The notes under the pieces were generated by a model, which was not told the DNA's origin, did no database searches, and saw only the letters and a program-made list of their open reading frames with translations. From an uncultured Muribaculaceae bacterium (GTDB taxonomy: Bacteria > Bacteroidota > Bacteroidia > Bacteroidales > Muribaculaceae): a DNA stretch of 5,323 nucleotides. The stretch is taken from contig CAJTOZ010000045.1 of the NCBI GenBank assembly GCA_910578095.1, positions 1 to 5,323 on the forward strand, in the 5' to 3' direction. Shown in pieces: positions 1 to 5,323 of the stretch. A program made the position numbers and the translations under genes. The number at the start of each line of letters is the position of its first letter. Position 1 is the first letter of the stretch.

Positions 1-110
1 GCAAGCTGAGCCTCGAGCAGCTGGCCGACTACGGCCGCAGCCACGGCGAGCCCGCAGCCACCTCCGGCAAGCAGGAGCTCTACGAGGCCATCGTCAACAT
101 GTACGCATAA
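1..110 (+). CDS. xylA: Xylose isomerase, C-terminal fragment (5' end outside window)
   Basis: Only the last 35 codons are present, read from base 3 and ending in TAA at 108-110; the first two bases finish a codon cut by the window edge. The peptide begins KLSLEQLADYGRSHGEP and ends SGKQELYEAIVNMYA. It follows the C-terminal pattern of bacterial xylose isomerases as I recall it from E. coli XylA: a 'G-x-(M/L)-S-L-x-x-L-A-x-Y' helix followed by 'SG(R/K)QE-x-(L/Y)-E-x-(L/I)-V-N-x-Y'. XylA interconverts D-xylose and D-xylulose in the cytoplasm, using divalent metal ions. The catalytic and metal-binding residues lie upstream and cannot be checked. It is on the same strand as the uronate operon, 131 bp before it, so read-through is possible. 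The family call rests on a short tail, but the match is specific. Confidence 0.8.
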   Translation, partial: KLSLEQLADYGRSHGEPAATSGKQELYEAIVNMYA

Positions 111-132
111 CCTGCCGCATGTCATGACTGAC

Positions 133-214
133 AATTGATACAAAAGGACAAAACAGGCAGAACAGACAAATATTTCTTTGTTGATGTTGTCCTTTCTGTC
201 CTTTTGTATCAATT
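133..214. repeat. Perfect 18-bp inverted repeat with 46-bp spacer between xylA and uxuA
   Basis: The left arm AATTGATACAAAAGGACA (133-150) is the exact reverse complement of 197-214. Pairing breaks immediately outside (132/215) and inside (151/196). The spacer has a smaller nested hairpin: AACA 161-164 with TGTT 185-188, then ACAAA 166-170 with TTTGT 177-181 around a 6-nt loop. A tandem duplication TGTCCTTT occurs at 188-195 and 197-204, with a 9-bp period. Each arm contains TTGATACAA, itself nearly a dyad (TTG-N3-CAA). The arm centres are 64 bp apart, about six helical turns. Possible roles, all inferred, are paired operators for a sugar-responsive regulator (GntR or LacI type), or an RNA hairpin ending xylA or sitting in the uxuA leader. 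The repeat itself is certain; its function is not. Confidence 0.9.
177..206 (+). promoter_or_regulatory. Candidate Bacteroidetes-type promoter for the uronate operon
   Basis: Bacteroidetes primary-sigma promoters typically carry TTTG near -33 and TAnnTTTG near -7, about 19-21 bp apart. Here TTTG at 177-180 is followed after 18 bp by TCCTTTTG at 199-206, which differs from the -7 consensus at one fixed position (C for A). Transcription would then start near 211-214, giving a leader of about 30 nt before the uxuA ATG. The -7 box lies inside the right arm of the inverted repeat, which would suit repression by a bound regulator. The match is imperfect and short, so this is a weak prediction. Confidence 0.3.
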
Positions 215-241
215 TCATTTCACAATCTAAAAAATCACACA

Positions 242-1405
242 ATGGAAAAAACTTGGCGATGGTTTGGCCCCAAGGACCCCATCACCCTTGATATGCTCCG
301 CCAGATAGGCGTCGAAGGCATTGTTACAGCGCTCCACCATATTCCAAATGGCGAGGTATGGAGCCTTGATGAGGTCATGAGAATGAAAGACTATATCGAG
401 GCGTCCGGCCTGCGTTGGTCGGTAGTGGAAAGCCTTCCCGTCAGCGAAGCCATAAAATATGCCGGTCCCGACCGCGACCTGCTTATAGAAAACTATAAGG
501 AAAGCCTGGCCAATCTCGGCCGCGCGGGTGTGCGCACCGTATGTTACAATTTTATGCCTGTGCTCGACTGGGCACGCACCGAATTGGAGTATCCCAACGG
601 CGACGGCACCTCCAACCTTTATTTCAATAAGGCGGAATTTGCCTATTTTGATTGCCATATCCTGGGCCGCGACAATGCCCGTGCCGACTACGACGAGGAA
701 ACCTTGCGCCGTATGGACGAGATAGCATCCACGATGGACGAAGAAGGGCGCCGCCGCCTCGTTGACAACATCATTGTCAAGACGCAAGGATTTGTCAACG
801 GCAACATCTCTGAAAACGATCTCAAACCCGTGGAAAAATTCCGCGAGCTGCTGGCCCTTTACGACGGCATGACGCGGGACGATCTGCGGGCCAACATGAA
901 ATATTTTCTCGAGGCTATAATACCGGTGTGCCGCGAGTGGGACATCAACATGTGCGTGCATCCCGACGATCCTCCCCGCCAGATCCTGGGCCTGCCGCGC
1001 ATAGTCACATCCGACGAGGACATACAGTGGTTTCTCGACGCTGTGCCCGACTCACACAACGGCCTTACATTCTGCGCGGGATCTCTGAGCGCGGGCGCGC
1101 ACAACGATGTGCCGGCTCTTGCGCGCAAATATGCCGCACGCACCCATTTCGTGCATGCCCGCATATGCAACGTGCTTCCCAACGGCGACTTCCGCGAGGC
1201 CTCGCATCTCGATGCACGTCTGATCGATGTGGTGCGCACCTTCGAGCGGGAGCGCCCTGGCGTGCCTATGCGTGTGGACCACGCCCCGCTTATGCTCGGC
1301 GATGAGAAAATGGGCTACAACGCCGGCTATTCTTTCCACGGCCGCATGCTTGCTTTAGGCATGGTAGGCGGCATAATGGCAACAGTCAATACCGAAAAAC
1401 AATGA
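242..1405 (+). CDS. uxuA: D-mannonate dehydratase UxuA
   Basis: This 387-residue protein is a full-length UxuA (the E. coli enzyme is about 394 aa). It dehydrates D-mannonate to 2-keto-3-deoxy-D-gluconate in the cytoplasm, using a divalent metal (Mn/Fe type) in a TIM-barrel fold. The N-terminus MEKTWRWFGPKDPI is a family hallmark. The metal-site motifs known from the family are present in order: MCVHPDDPP (His240), TFCAGS (Cys278), FVHARI (His305) and RVDHAP (Asp346-His347), so the enzyme looks active. The ATG at 242 is chosen because it gives the conserved N-terminus. No Shine-Dalgarno sequence precedes it, only an A-rich leader (227-241), as is usual in Bacteroidetes. It is the first gene of the operon, and its TGA overlaps the next gene's ATG within ATGA, suggesting translational coupling. 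Any regulation probably acts through the inverted repeat upstream. Confidence 0.97.
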   Translation: MEKTWRWFGPKDPITLDMLRQIGVEGIVTALHHIPNGEVWSLDEVMRMKDYIEASGLRWSVVESLPVSEAIKYAGPDRDLLIENYKESLANLGRAGVRTVCYNFMPVLDWARTELEYPNGDGTSNLYFNKAEFAYFDCHILGRDNARADYDEETLRRMDEIASTMDEEGRRRLVDNIIVKTQGFVNGNISENDLKPVEKFRELLALYDGMTRDDLRANMKYFLEAIIPVCREWDINMCVHPDDPPRQILGLPRIVTSDEDIQWFLDAVPDSHNGLTFCAGSLSAGAHNDVPALARKYAARTHFVHARICNVLPNGDFREASHLDARLIDVVRTFERERPGVPMRVDHAPLMLGDEKMGYNAGYSFHGRMLALGMVGGIMATVNTEKQ

Positions 1406-2220
1406 AAAATCTATTCGACATCAAAGGCAACGTAACCGTCATCACCGGTGGAACCGGTGTGCTCGGTCGTGCCATAGCCAAGTATCTGGCCCATCAGGGT
1501 GCCAGTGTGATAATCCTCGGCCGCAAGGAAGATGTGGGTCGCGAAATCGTAGAGGCTGTGATGGCGGAGAAACCCGCAGGCAGCATCGAATTCATGAAGA
1601 CCGACGTAATGGATCAGGCCATGCTGGAAGCCAACCGCGATGCCATTCTCGCCCGCTACGGCCGCATCGACACTCTGCTCAACGCTGCCGGCGGCAATAT
1701 GAAAGGTGCTACCATCGCCCCTGACCAGACATTCTTCGACCTTGACCCCGAGCAATTCCAGAAGGTGCTGTCGCTGAATCTCACTGGCACAGTGATACCC
1801 ACGCAGGTGTTTCTGCACCCGATGGCCGCTCAAGGAAAAGGCTGTATCATCAATTTCTCGTCGATGGCCGCTTTCCGTCCCATGACGCGTGTATGCGGAT
1901 ATGCCGCCGCCAAGGCCGGTATCAGCAACTTCACGGCCTATATGGCCACCGAGTGCGCCAAAAAATTCGGAGAGGGCATCCGTGTCAACGCTATTGCTCC
2001 CGGATTCTTCATCACCGAGCAGAACCGTGCTTTGCTCACCAATCCCGACGGTTCCTATACCGAGCGCGGGCGCGATGTGATACGGCAGACACCTTTTGGC
2101 CGTATGGGTGAAGCCGAGGAGTTGTGCGGCACCATTCACTATCTGATGGCCGAGGCCTCTGCGTTTGTCACCGGAACAGTGGCTGTGGTGGACGGAGGTT
2201 TCAACGCGTTCGCAATGTAA
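1402..2220 (+). CDS. uxuB: SDR-family D-mannonate oxidoreductase (fructuronate reductase)
   Basis: This is a classical short-chain dehydrogenase/reductase of 272 aa. It has the Rossmann motif TGGTGVLG (15-22), NAAG (94-97), the active-site Asn in LNLTG (126), Ser153/154, the YAAAK catalytic pair (Tyr167, Lys171) and a C-terminal VTGTVAVVDGGF (256-267). From its place between uxuA and uxaC, it most likely reduces D-fructuronate to D-mannonate with NAD(P)H. No acidic residue ends the second strand (IILGRKED, Gly40-Arg41), so NADP use is conceivable. E. coli UxuB is an unrelated long-chain polyol dehydrogenase of about 486 aa, whereas SDR enzymes fill this step in Bacteroidetes and in Bacillus (YjmF). 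The start overlaps uxuA by 4 bp. The SDR family is certain; the substrate is inferred from context. Alternatives on sequence alone are gluconate 5-dehydrogenase or KduD-like enzymes. Confidence 0.9.
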   Translation: MKNLFDIKGNVTVITGGTGVLGRAIAKYLAHQGASVIILGRKEDVGREIVEAVMAEKPAGSIEFMKTDVMDQAMLEANRDAILARYGRIDTLLNAAGGNMKGATIAPDQTFFDLDPEQFQKVLSLNLTGTVIPTQVFLHPMAAQGKGCIINFSSMAAFRPMTRVCGYAAAKAGISNFTAYMATECAKKFGEGIRVNAIAPGFFITEQNRALLTNPDGSYTERGRDVIRQTPFGRMGEAEELCGTIHYLMAEASAFVTGTVAVVDGGFNAFAM

Positions 2221-2230
2221 TCCCGCGGCC

Positions 2231-3646
2231 ATGGAACAGTTCATGACAGCCGATTTTCTGCTGACCACCCCCACCGCACGCGAGTTGTACCATGATCACG
2301 CCTCGCGGCTTCCAATAATCGACTATCACTGCCATCTTGACCCGGCATTGATAGCGGCCGATCGCCCTTTTGGGTCTATCACCGAGCTGTGGCTCGGCGG
2401 CGACCATTATAAATGGCGCGCGTTGCGCTCTAATGGCGTGGCCGAGCGCTTCATCACCGGGTCCGATACATCCGATTGGGAAAAGTTTGAGAAGTGGGCC
2501 GCTACCGTGCCCTATACCTTCCGCAATCCTCTTTATCACTGGACACACCTCGAACTGCGCACTGCTTTCGGCATAGACGAGACGCTCAATCCCGAAAGTG
2601 CGCGCCGCATATTCGACGAGTGCAACATGCAGTTGCGCACGCGTCCCGACATGACACCGCGCGGTCTCATGCGCCGCTACGGGGTGGAGACTGTGTGCAC
2701 CACCGACGATCCTGCCGACACCCTTGAGCATCATCTCGCGATACGCAACAGCGGTTTTGAAATAAAAGTGCTGCCAACATGGCGGCCCGACAAGGCCATG
2801 GCAGTGGAAAATCCGGCTCTTTACGGTGAGTATATCTCGCGGTTGAGTGAGGTTTCCGGGGTGCGTATCACGTCGTTCGCCAAGCTGGCAGAGGCTCTGC
2901 AGCGCCGTCACGACTTTTTCGCCGAGGCCGGATGCCGTCTAAGCGACCATGGCCTGGAAGAATTTTATGCCGAGGATTATTCGGCGGCCGACATCGACCG
3001 CATATTTGCCGATGTGCTTGCAGGACGGGTTGTGCCGGAAGCCGATGTGCGCCGCTTCAAAAGCGCTATGCTCGTGCTGTTCGGCGAGATGGACCATGCT
3101 TCCGACTGGGCGCAGCAATTCCACTACGGCACCATCCGCAACAGCAATACGCGCATGATGCGCGCTATCGGTCCCGACACTGGTTTCGACTCCATCGGAG
3201 AGTTCAACACAGCCACTTCTTGCGCGCGCTTTCTCGATCGTCTCGACAGCCGCGAAAAACTGCCCCGCACCATACTCTACAATCTCAATCCCGCCGCCAA
3301 TGAAGTGATGGCCACCATGATAGGTAACTTCCAGGATGGATCCGTACCGGGCAAAATACAATTCGGCTCCGGGTGGTGGTTCAACGACCAGATCGACGGC
3401 ATGCGCCGTCAGATGAACACGCTTTCCCTGCTGGGACTTCTCAGCCGTTTCGTGGGAATGCTCACCGATTCGCGCTCCTTCCTGTCGTATCCGCGTCACG
3501 AATATTTCCGCCGCACTCTCTGCGATCTGGTGGGCGCCGATGTGGAAGCAGGATTGATTCCATACACAGGCTATGAGAAGCAGCGTGTGCAGCAGATGAT
3601 AGAGGATATATGCTACAACAACGCCAAGAACTATTTTAAATTCTGA
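2231..3646 (+). CDS. uxaC: Glucuronate (uronate) isomerase UxaC
   Basis: This 471-residue protein (E. coli UxaC is 470 aa) interconverts D-glucuronate and D-fructuronate, and galacturonate and tagaturonate, in the cytoplasm; it belongs to the amidohydrolase superfamily. Family landmarks seen are MTADFLL near the N-terminus, DYHCHLDP (31-38, metal-binding His33 and His35), GDHYKWRA (57-64), NPLYHWTHLELR (99-110), TTDDPADTLEHH (157-168), WRPDKA (184-189), GNFQDG (365-370), FGSGWWFNDQ (378-387) and MLTDSRSFLSYPRHEYFRR (410-428). All conserved regions are present and unbroken. The frame is open back to a TTG at 2165, inside uxuB. The ATG at 2231 is preferred because MEQFMTADFLL aligns with the start of E. 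coli UxaC (MTPFMTEDFLL) and follows the uxuB stop by 10 bp. The TGA overlaps the next gene's start by one base. Confidence 0.97.
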   Translation: MEQFMTADFLLTTPTARELYHDHASRLPIIDYHCHLDPALIAADRPFGSITELWLGGDHYKWRALRSNGVAERFITGSDTSDWEKFEKWAATVPYTFRNPLYHWTHLELRTAFGIDETLNPESARRIFDECNMQLRTRPDMTPRGLMRRYGVETVCTTDDPADTLEHHLAIRNSGFEIKVLPTWRPDKAMAVENPALYGEYISRLSEVSGVRITSFAKLAEALQRRHDFFAEAGCRLSDHGLEEFYAEDYSAADIDRIFADVLAGRVVPEADVRRFKSAMLVLFGEMDHASDWAQQFHYGTIRNSNTRMMRAIGPDTGFDSIGEFNTATSCARFLDRLDSREKLPRTILYNLNPAANEVMATMIGNFQDGSVPGKIQFGSGWWFNDQIDGMRRQMNTLSLLGLLSRFVGMLTDSRSFLSYPRHEYFRRTLCDLVGADVEAGLIPYTGYEKQRVQQMIEDICYNNAKNYFKF

Positions 3647-5091
3647 TGACCGACAAATCCGCACGCCCCACCAACTGGCGATGGGCTATATGCACATTGC
3701 TGTTTTTCGCCACCACCATCAACTATCTCGACCGCCAGGTGCTGTCGCTTACGTGGAAAGACTTCATAGCTCCGGAGTTTCACTGGACCGATTCCGATTA
3801 TGGCGACATCACCGGATTTTTCTCTCTGTTCTATGCAGCCGTGAGCCTTTTCGCCGGCAAGTTCATCGACTGGGCCGGCGCGCGGCGCGGCTATGTGTGG
3901 GCTATCTTCGTATGGTCGCTTGCAGCTTGTTTGCATGCGGCATGCGGATGGGCCACCATGCATATAGAAGGAGTGGAATCCATTGAGGCCTTGTATGCTA
4001 TAGAGAGCGGAAGCGCATTGGCACTGGCTGTGGCATCGGTGAGTGTGTGGCTCTTTCTGGGATGTCGCGCGTTGCTCGCGCTTGGTGAGGCAGGCAACTT
4101 CCCTGCCGCTATCAAGGTGACGGCCATGTATTTCCCGAAGAAGGACCGTGCGTTTTCCACTGCGGTGTTCAATAGCGGCGCTTCCGTGGGCGCTTTGGTA
4201 GCTCCGCTCAGTATCCCTCTGCTGGCACGCGCGCTGGGATGGGAGATGGCCTTTGTAATCATCGGAGCGCTGGGCTTCGTGTGGATGGGGTTCTGGATGC
4301 GCATGTATGCCGCACCCGAGGATTCCTCACATGTCAACGCAGCCGAGCTGGCCTACATACGACAGGACGAAGCCGGAGAAACGGAACAGCAGATAGAAGC
4401 CGAGGAGCACGACACAATCCCCTTCTGGCGCTGCTTTACTTTCCGCCAGACCTGGGCTTTTATCACCGGTAAGGCTCTCACGGACGGCGTGTGGTGGTTT
4501 TTCCTGTTCTGGACACCGGCCTACTTCTCCGATCAGTATGGCTACGCCTCCTATACTCCCATGGGGCAGGCTCTTATCTTTACGCTATATCTTATTGTTA
4601 CCGTGGTCAGCATCGGTGGTGGCTATCTTCCAAAACTCTTTGTGGAGCGTCGCGGCATGAACCCCTACGCAGGCCGCATGCGTGCCATGCTCATTTTTGC
4701 GTTCATGCCCGTACTCGCGCTGCTCGCACAGCCTCTCGGCGTGTATTCCGCATGGTGGCCCGCAATAATCATTGGTATAGCATGCGCCGGCCACCAGGCC
4801 TGGAGCGCCAACCTCTACAGCACCATCGGCGACATGTTCCCCACCAGCACGGTGGCTTCCATCGTGGGTATAGGTACCATGGCCGGAGGCATCGGATCTT
4901 ACATCATCAACAAAGGTAGCGGCATGTTTTTCGACTACGCCGCGGCCGCCGGATCCGCCTTCTCCTTCTTCGGTTTCATCGGTAAGCCGGCCGGCTACAT
5001 GATCGTATTCTGCATCTGCGCTGTCTGCTACCTGGCCGCCTGGTGCATCATAAAGCTCCTCGTGCCCCGCTACAAGAAAATCGAACTTTGA
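3646..5091 (+). CDS. exuT: MFS hexuronate transporter, ExuT-like (anion:cation symporter family)
   Basis: This 481-aa polytopic membrane protein has about 12 hydrophobic segments: roughly 12-30, 55-70, 82-102, 122-147, 170-192, 200-220, then after a charged cytoplasmic loop (221-267) 268-292, 305-325, 345-362, 368-388, 400-425 and 448-472. ACS-type MFS signatures include INYLDRQVLS (25-34), GEAGNFPAAIK (147-157), FNSGASVGALVAP (175-187), GGYLPKLFVERRG (325-337) and AGHQAWSANLYSTIGDMFP (381-399). Several resemble E. coli ExuT (GGYLPPLFQRWFG, GFAHQALSGALITLSSDVFG). Its place as last gene of the operon indicates proton-coupled import of glucuronate and/or galacturonate across the inner membrane. 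The start codon overlaps the uxaC stop (TGATG), implying coupled translation. Residues 103-122 form a longer loop before the fourth segment than in E. coli ExuT. Substrate specificity cannot be told from sequence, and an aldonate or other sugar acid is possible. Confidence 0.88.
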   Translation: MTDKSARPTNWRWAICTLLFFATTINYLDRQVLSLTWKDFIAPEFHWTDSDYGDITGFFSLFYAAVSLFAGKFIDWAGARRGYVWAIFVWSLAACLHAACGWATMHIEGVESIEALYAIESGSALALAVASVSVWLFLGCRALLALGEAGNFPAAIKVTAMYFPKKDRAFSTAVFNSGASVGALVAPLSIPLLARALGWEMAFVIIGALGFVWMGFWMRMYAAPEDSSHVNAAELAYIRQDEAGETEQQIEAEEHDTIPFWRCFTFRQTWAFITGKALTDGVWWFFLFWTPAYFSDQYGYASYTPMGQALIFTLYLIVTVVSIGGGYLPKLFVERRGMNPYAGRMRAMLIFAFMPVLALLAQPLGVYSAWWPAIIIGIACAGHQAWSANLYSTIGDMFPTSTVASIVGIGTMAGGIGSYIINKGSGMFFDYAAAAGSAFSFFGFIGKPAGYMIVFCICAVCYLAAWCIIKLLVPRYKKIEL

Positions 5092-5097
5092 TTTGTA

Positions 5098-5162
5098 GCA
5101 AAATATTGCGCCATAGCAGTTTGTTGATTAGGGGCTTATGGCACAAAGGCACTAAATTTTGC
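5098..5162 (+). repeat. Imperfect stem-loop in the 3' untranslated region of the operon
   Basis: The outer arms GCAAAAT (5098-5104) and ATTTTGC (5156-5162) pair perfectly. Inside them TTGCGCCATA (5106-5115) pairs with TATGGCACAA (5137-5146) at nine of ten positions, with a C/A mismatch at 5109/5143. An asymmetric bulge (1 nt against 9 nt) separates the two stems, and the apical loop is about 21 nt, or 19 if G5116-U5136 pairs. It begins 7 bases after the transporter stop codon. There is no U-tract, so it is not a clear terminator. It could stabilise the mRNA 3' end or be a remnant of a small repeat. The function is unknown. Confidence 0.5.
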
Positions 5163-5171
5163 CGAATAAAC

Positions 5172-5204
5172 ACTGCGGGGCAGCCTGAATGGCTGCCCCG
5201 CAGT
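5172..5204. terminator. Strong hairpin, probable bidirectional terminator between the convergent genes
   Basis: ACTGCGGGGCAGCC (5172-5185) and GGCTGCCCCGCAGT (5191-5204) form a perfect 14-bp GC-rich stem with a 5-nt loop (TGAAT). After one C/A mismatch, ATAAA (5166-5170) and TTTAT (5206-5210) can extend it by five pairs. The hairpin lies 80 bp after the transporter stop and 37 bp beyond the stop of the minus-strand gene, so it is placed to end both transcripts. The flanks are A/T-rich (ATTTATAAAA on plus, GTTTATTC on minus) but contain no long uninterrupted U-tract. Confidence 0.88.
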
Positions 5205-5241
5205 ATTTATAAAATCGTGGTTCGTGTGGTTCTTCAAAGAA

Positions 5242-5323
5242 TCACTTGCAGAATCCCAGCGCCTCGCGGCACTTGTCGGTGATGTACTGCCAGTCGGCGG
5301 CGGCGATGCGGTCCTTGGGGAAG
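5242..5323 (-). CDS. eda: KHG/KDPG aldolase, C-terminal fragment (5' end outside window)
   Basis: Read on the minus strand, the last 26 codons give FPKDRIAAADWQYITDKCREALGFCK, followed by a TGA stop (5244-5242). This fits the C-terminus of 2-keto-3-deoxy-6-phosphogluconate aldolase. E. coli Eda ends [28 protein letters not shown], which shares the spacing of the P-x-D-x-(I/L)-x-A-x-D-(W/Y)-x-x-I-T-x-x-x-R-E-A pattern. Eda cleaves KDPG to pyruvate and glyceraldehyde 3-phosphate through a Schiff-base lysine, which lies upstream of what is visible. It converges on the uronate operon and would act two steps after UxuA, which supports the call. A short fragment limits certainty. An adjoining KDG kinase gene may lie outside the window, but that cannot be seen. 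Confidence 0.75.
   Translation of the reverse strand, partial: FPKDRIAAADWQYITDKCREALGFCK

Noticed and set aside
120..133. Small inverted repeat TGTCA-TGAC-TGACA containing the palindrome GTCATGAC
   Set aside because: A 5-bp stem is common by chance and has no supporting context apart from its closeness to the larger inverted repeat.
171..180. TATTTCTTTG as a -7 promoter element
   Set aside because: It has the TA and TTTG parts, but with four bases between them instead of two. The element at 199-206 fits the spacing better.
227..961. A 244-codon minus-strand open frame opposite uxuA
   Set aside because: It mirrors the conserved uxuA reading frame, has no recognisable domain, and would run into the regulatory gap. 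It is best seen as a shadow.
2165..2230. Upstream extension of uxaC from a TTG codon, adding 22 residues
   Set aside because: The extension overlaps the end of uxuB by 56 bp and its residues do not resemble UxaC. The ATG at 2231 matches the known family N-terminus and length.
1411..3664. Three long open frames on the minus strand (1411-2274, 2201-2911, 2939-3664)
   Set aside because: They lie opposite clearly conserved uxuB, uxaC and transporter start regions and their translations show no recognisable motifs. Long antisense frames are expected in GC-biased coding DNA.
5043..5282. A 79-codon plus-strand open frame across the end of the operon
   Set aside because: It overlaps the transporter 3' end, passes through the terminator hairpin and runs antisense to eda. 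It has no family resemblance.
1..5323. CRISPR arrays, tRNA/rRNA genes, insertion sequences or phage genes
   Set aside because: I saw no repeated spacers, cloverleaf sequences, transposase motifs or terminal repeats around coding DNA. Coding regions are continuous and intact.

Overview
The window holds a complete, tightly packed four-gene hexuronate (glucuronate) catabolic operon on the plus strand, flanked by the 3' end of a xylose isomerase gene and the 3' end of a KDPG aldolase gene. Several things suggest a GC-rich member of the Bacteroidales. There is no Shine-Dalgarno sequence before the first operon gene, only an A-rich leader. The fructuronate reductase is of the short-chain (SDR) type. 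Protein signatures resemble Bacteroidetes homologues. A gut family such as Muribaculaceae would fit, but this is inference from composition and gene content and the genus cannot be fixed.

Layout. Bases 1-110 are the C-terminus of XylA (+). Bases 111-241 are a noncoding gap with a perfect 18-bp inverted repeat (133-150 / 197-214), an inner nested hairpin, a tandem TGTCCTTT repeat and a possible Bacteroidetes-type promoter. From 242 to 5091 lies the operon: uxuA (mannonate dehydratase), an SDR D-mannonate oxidoreductase (uxuB function), uxaC (glucuronate/uronate isomerase) and an ExuT-like MFS transporter. The genes overlap by 4 bp, are separated by 10 bp, and overlap by 1 bp, in that order. 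Bases 5092-5241 are noncoding, with an imperfect stem-loop and then a strong 14-bp-stem hairpin that is probably a shared terminator. Bases 5242-5323 hold the C-terminus of a KDPG aldolase (eda) on the minus strand, converging on the operon.

How the genes work together. The transporter would import hexuronate. UxaC converts glucuronate to fructuronate, the SDR enzyme reduces it to mannonate, and UxuA dehydrates mannonate to 2-keto-3-deoxygluconate (KDG). After phosphorylation by a KDG kinase that is not in this window, Eda cleaves KDPG to pyruvate and glyceraldehyde 3-phosphate. With xylA immediately upstream, the neighbourhood suits use of both sugars released from glucuronoxylan, xylose and (methyl)glucuronate. 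The genes themselves are recognisable known families. The less explained content is the structured DNA in the two intergenic regions.
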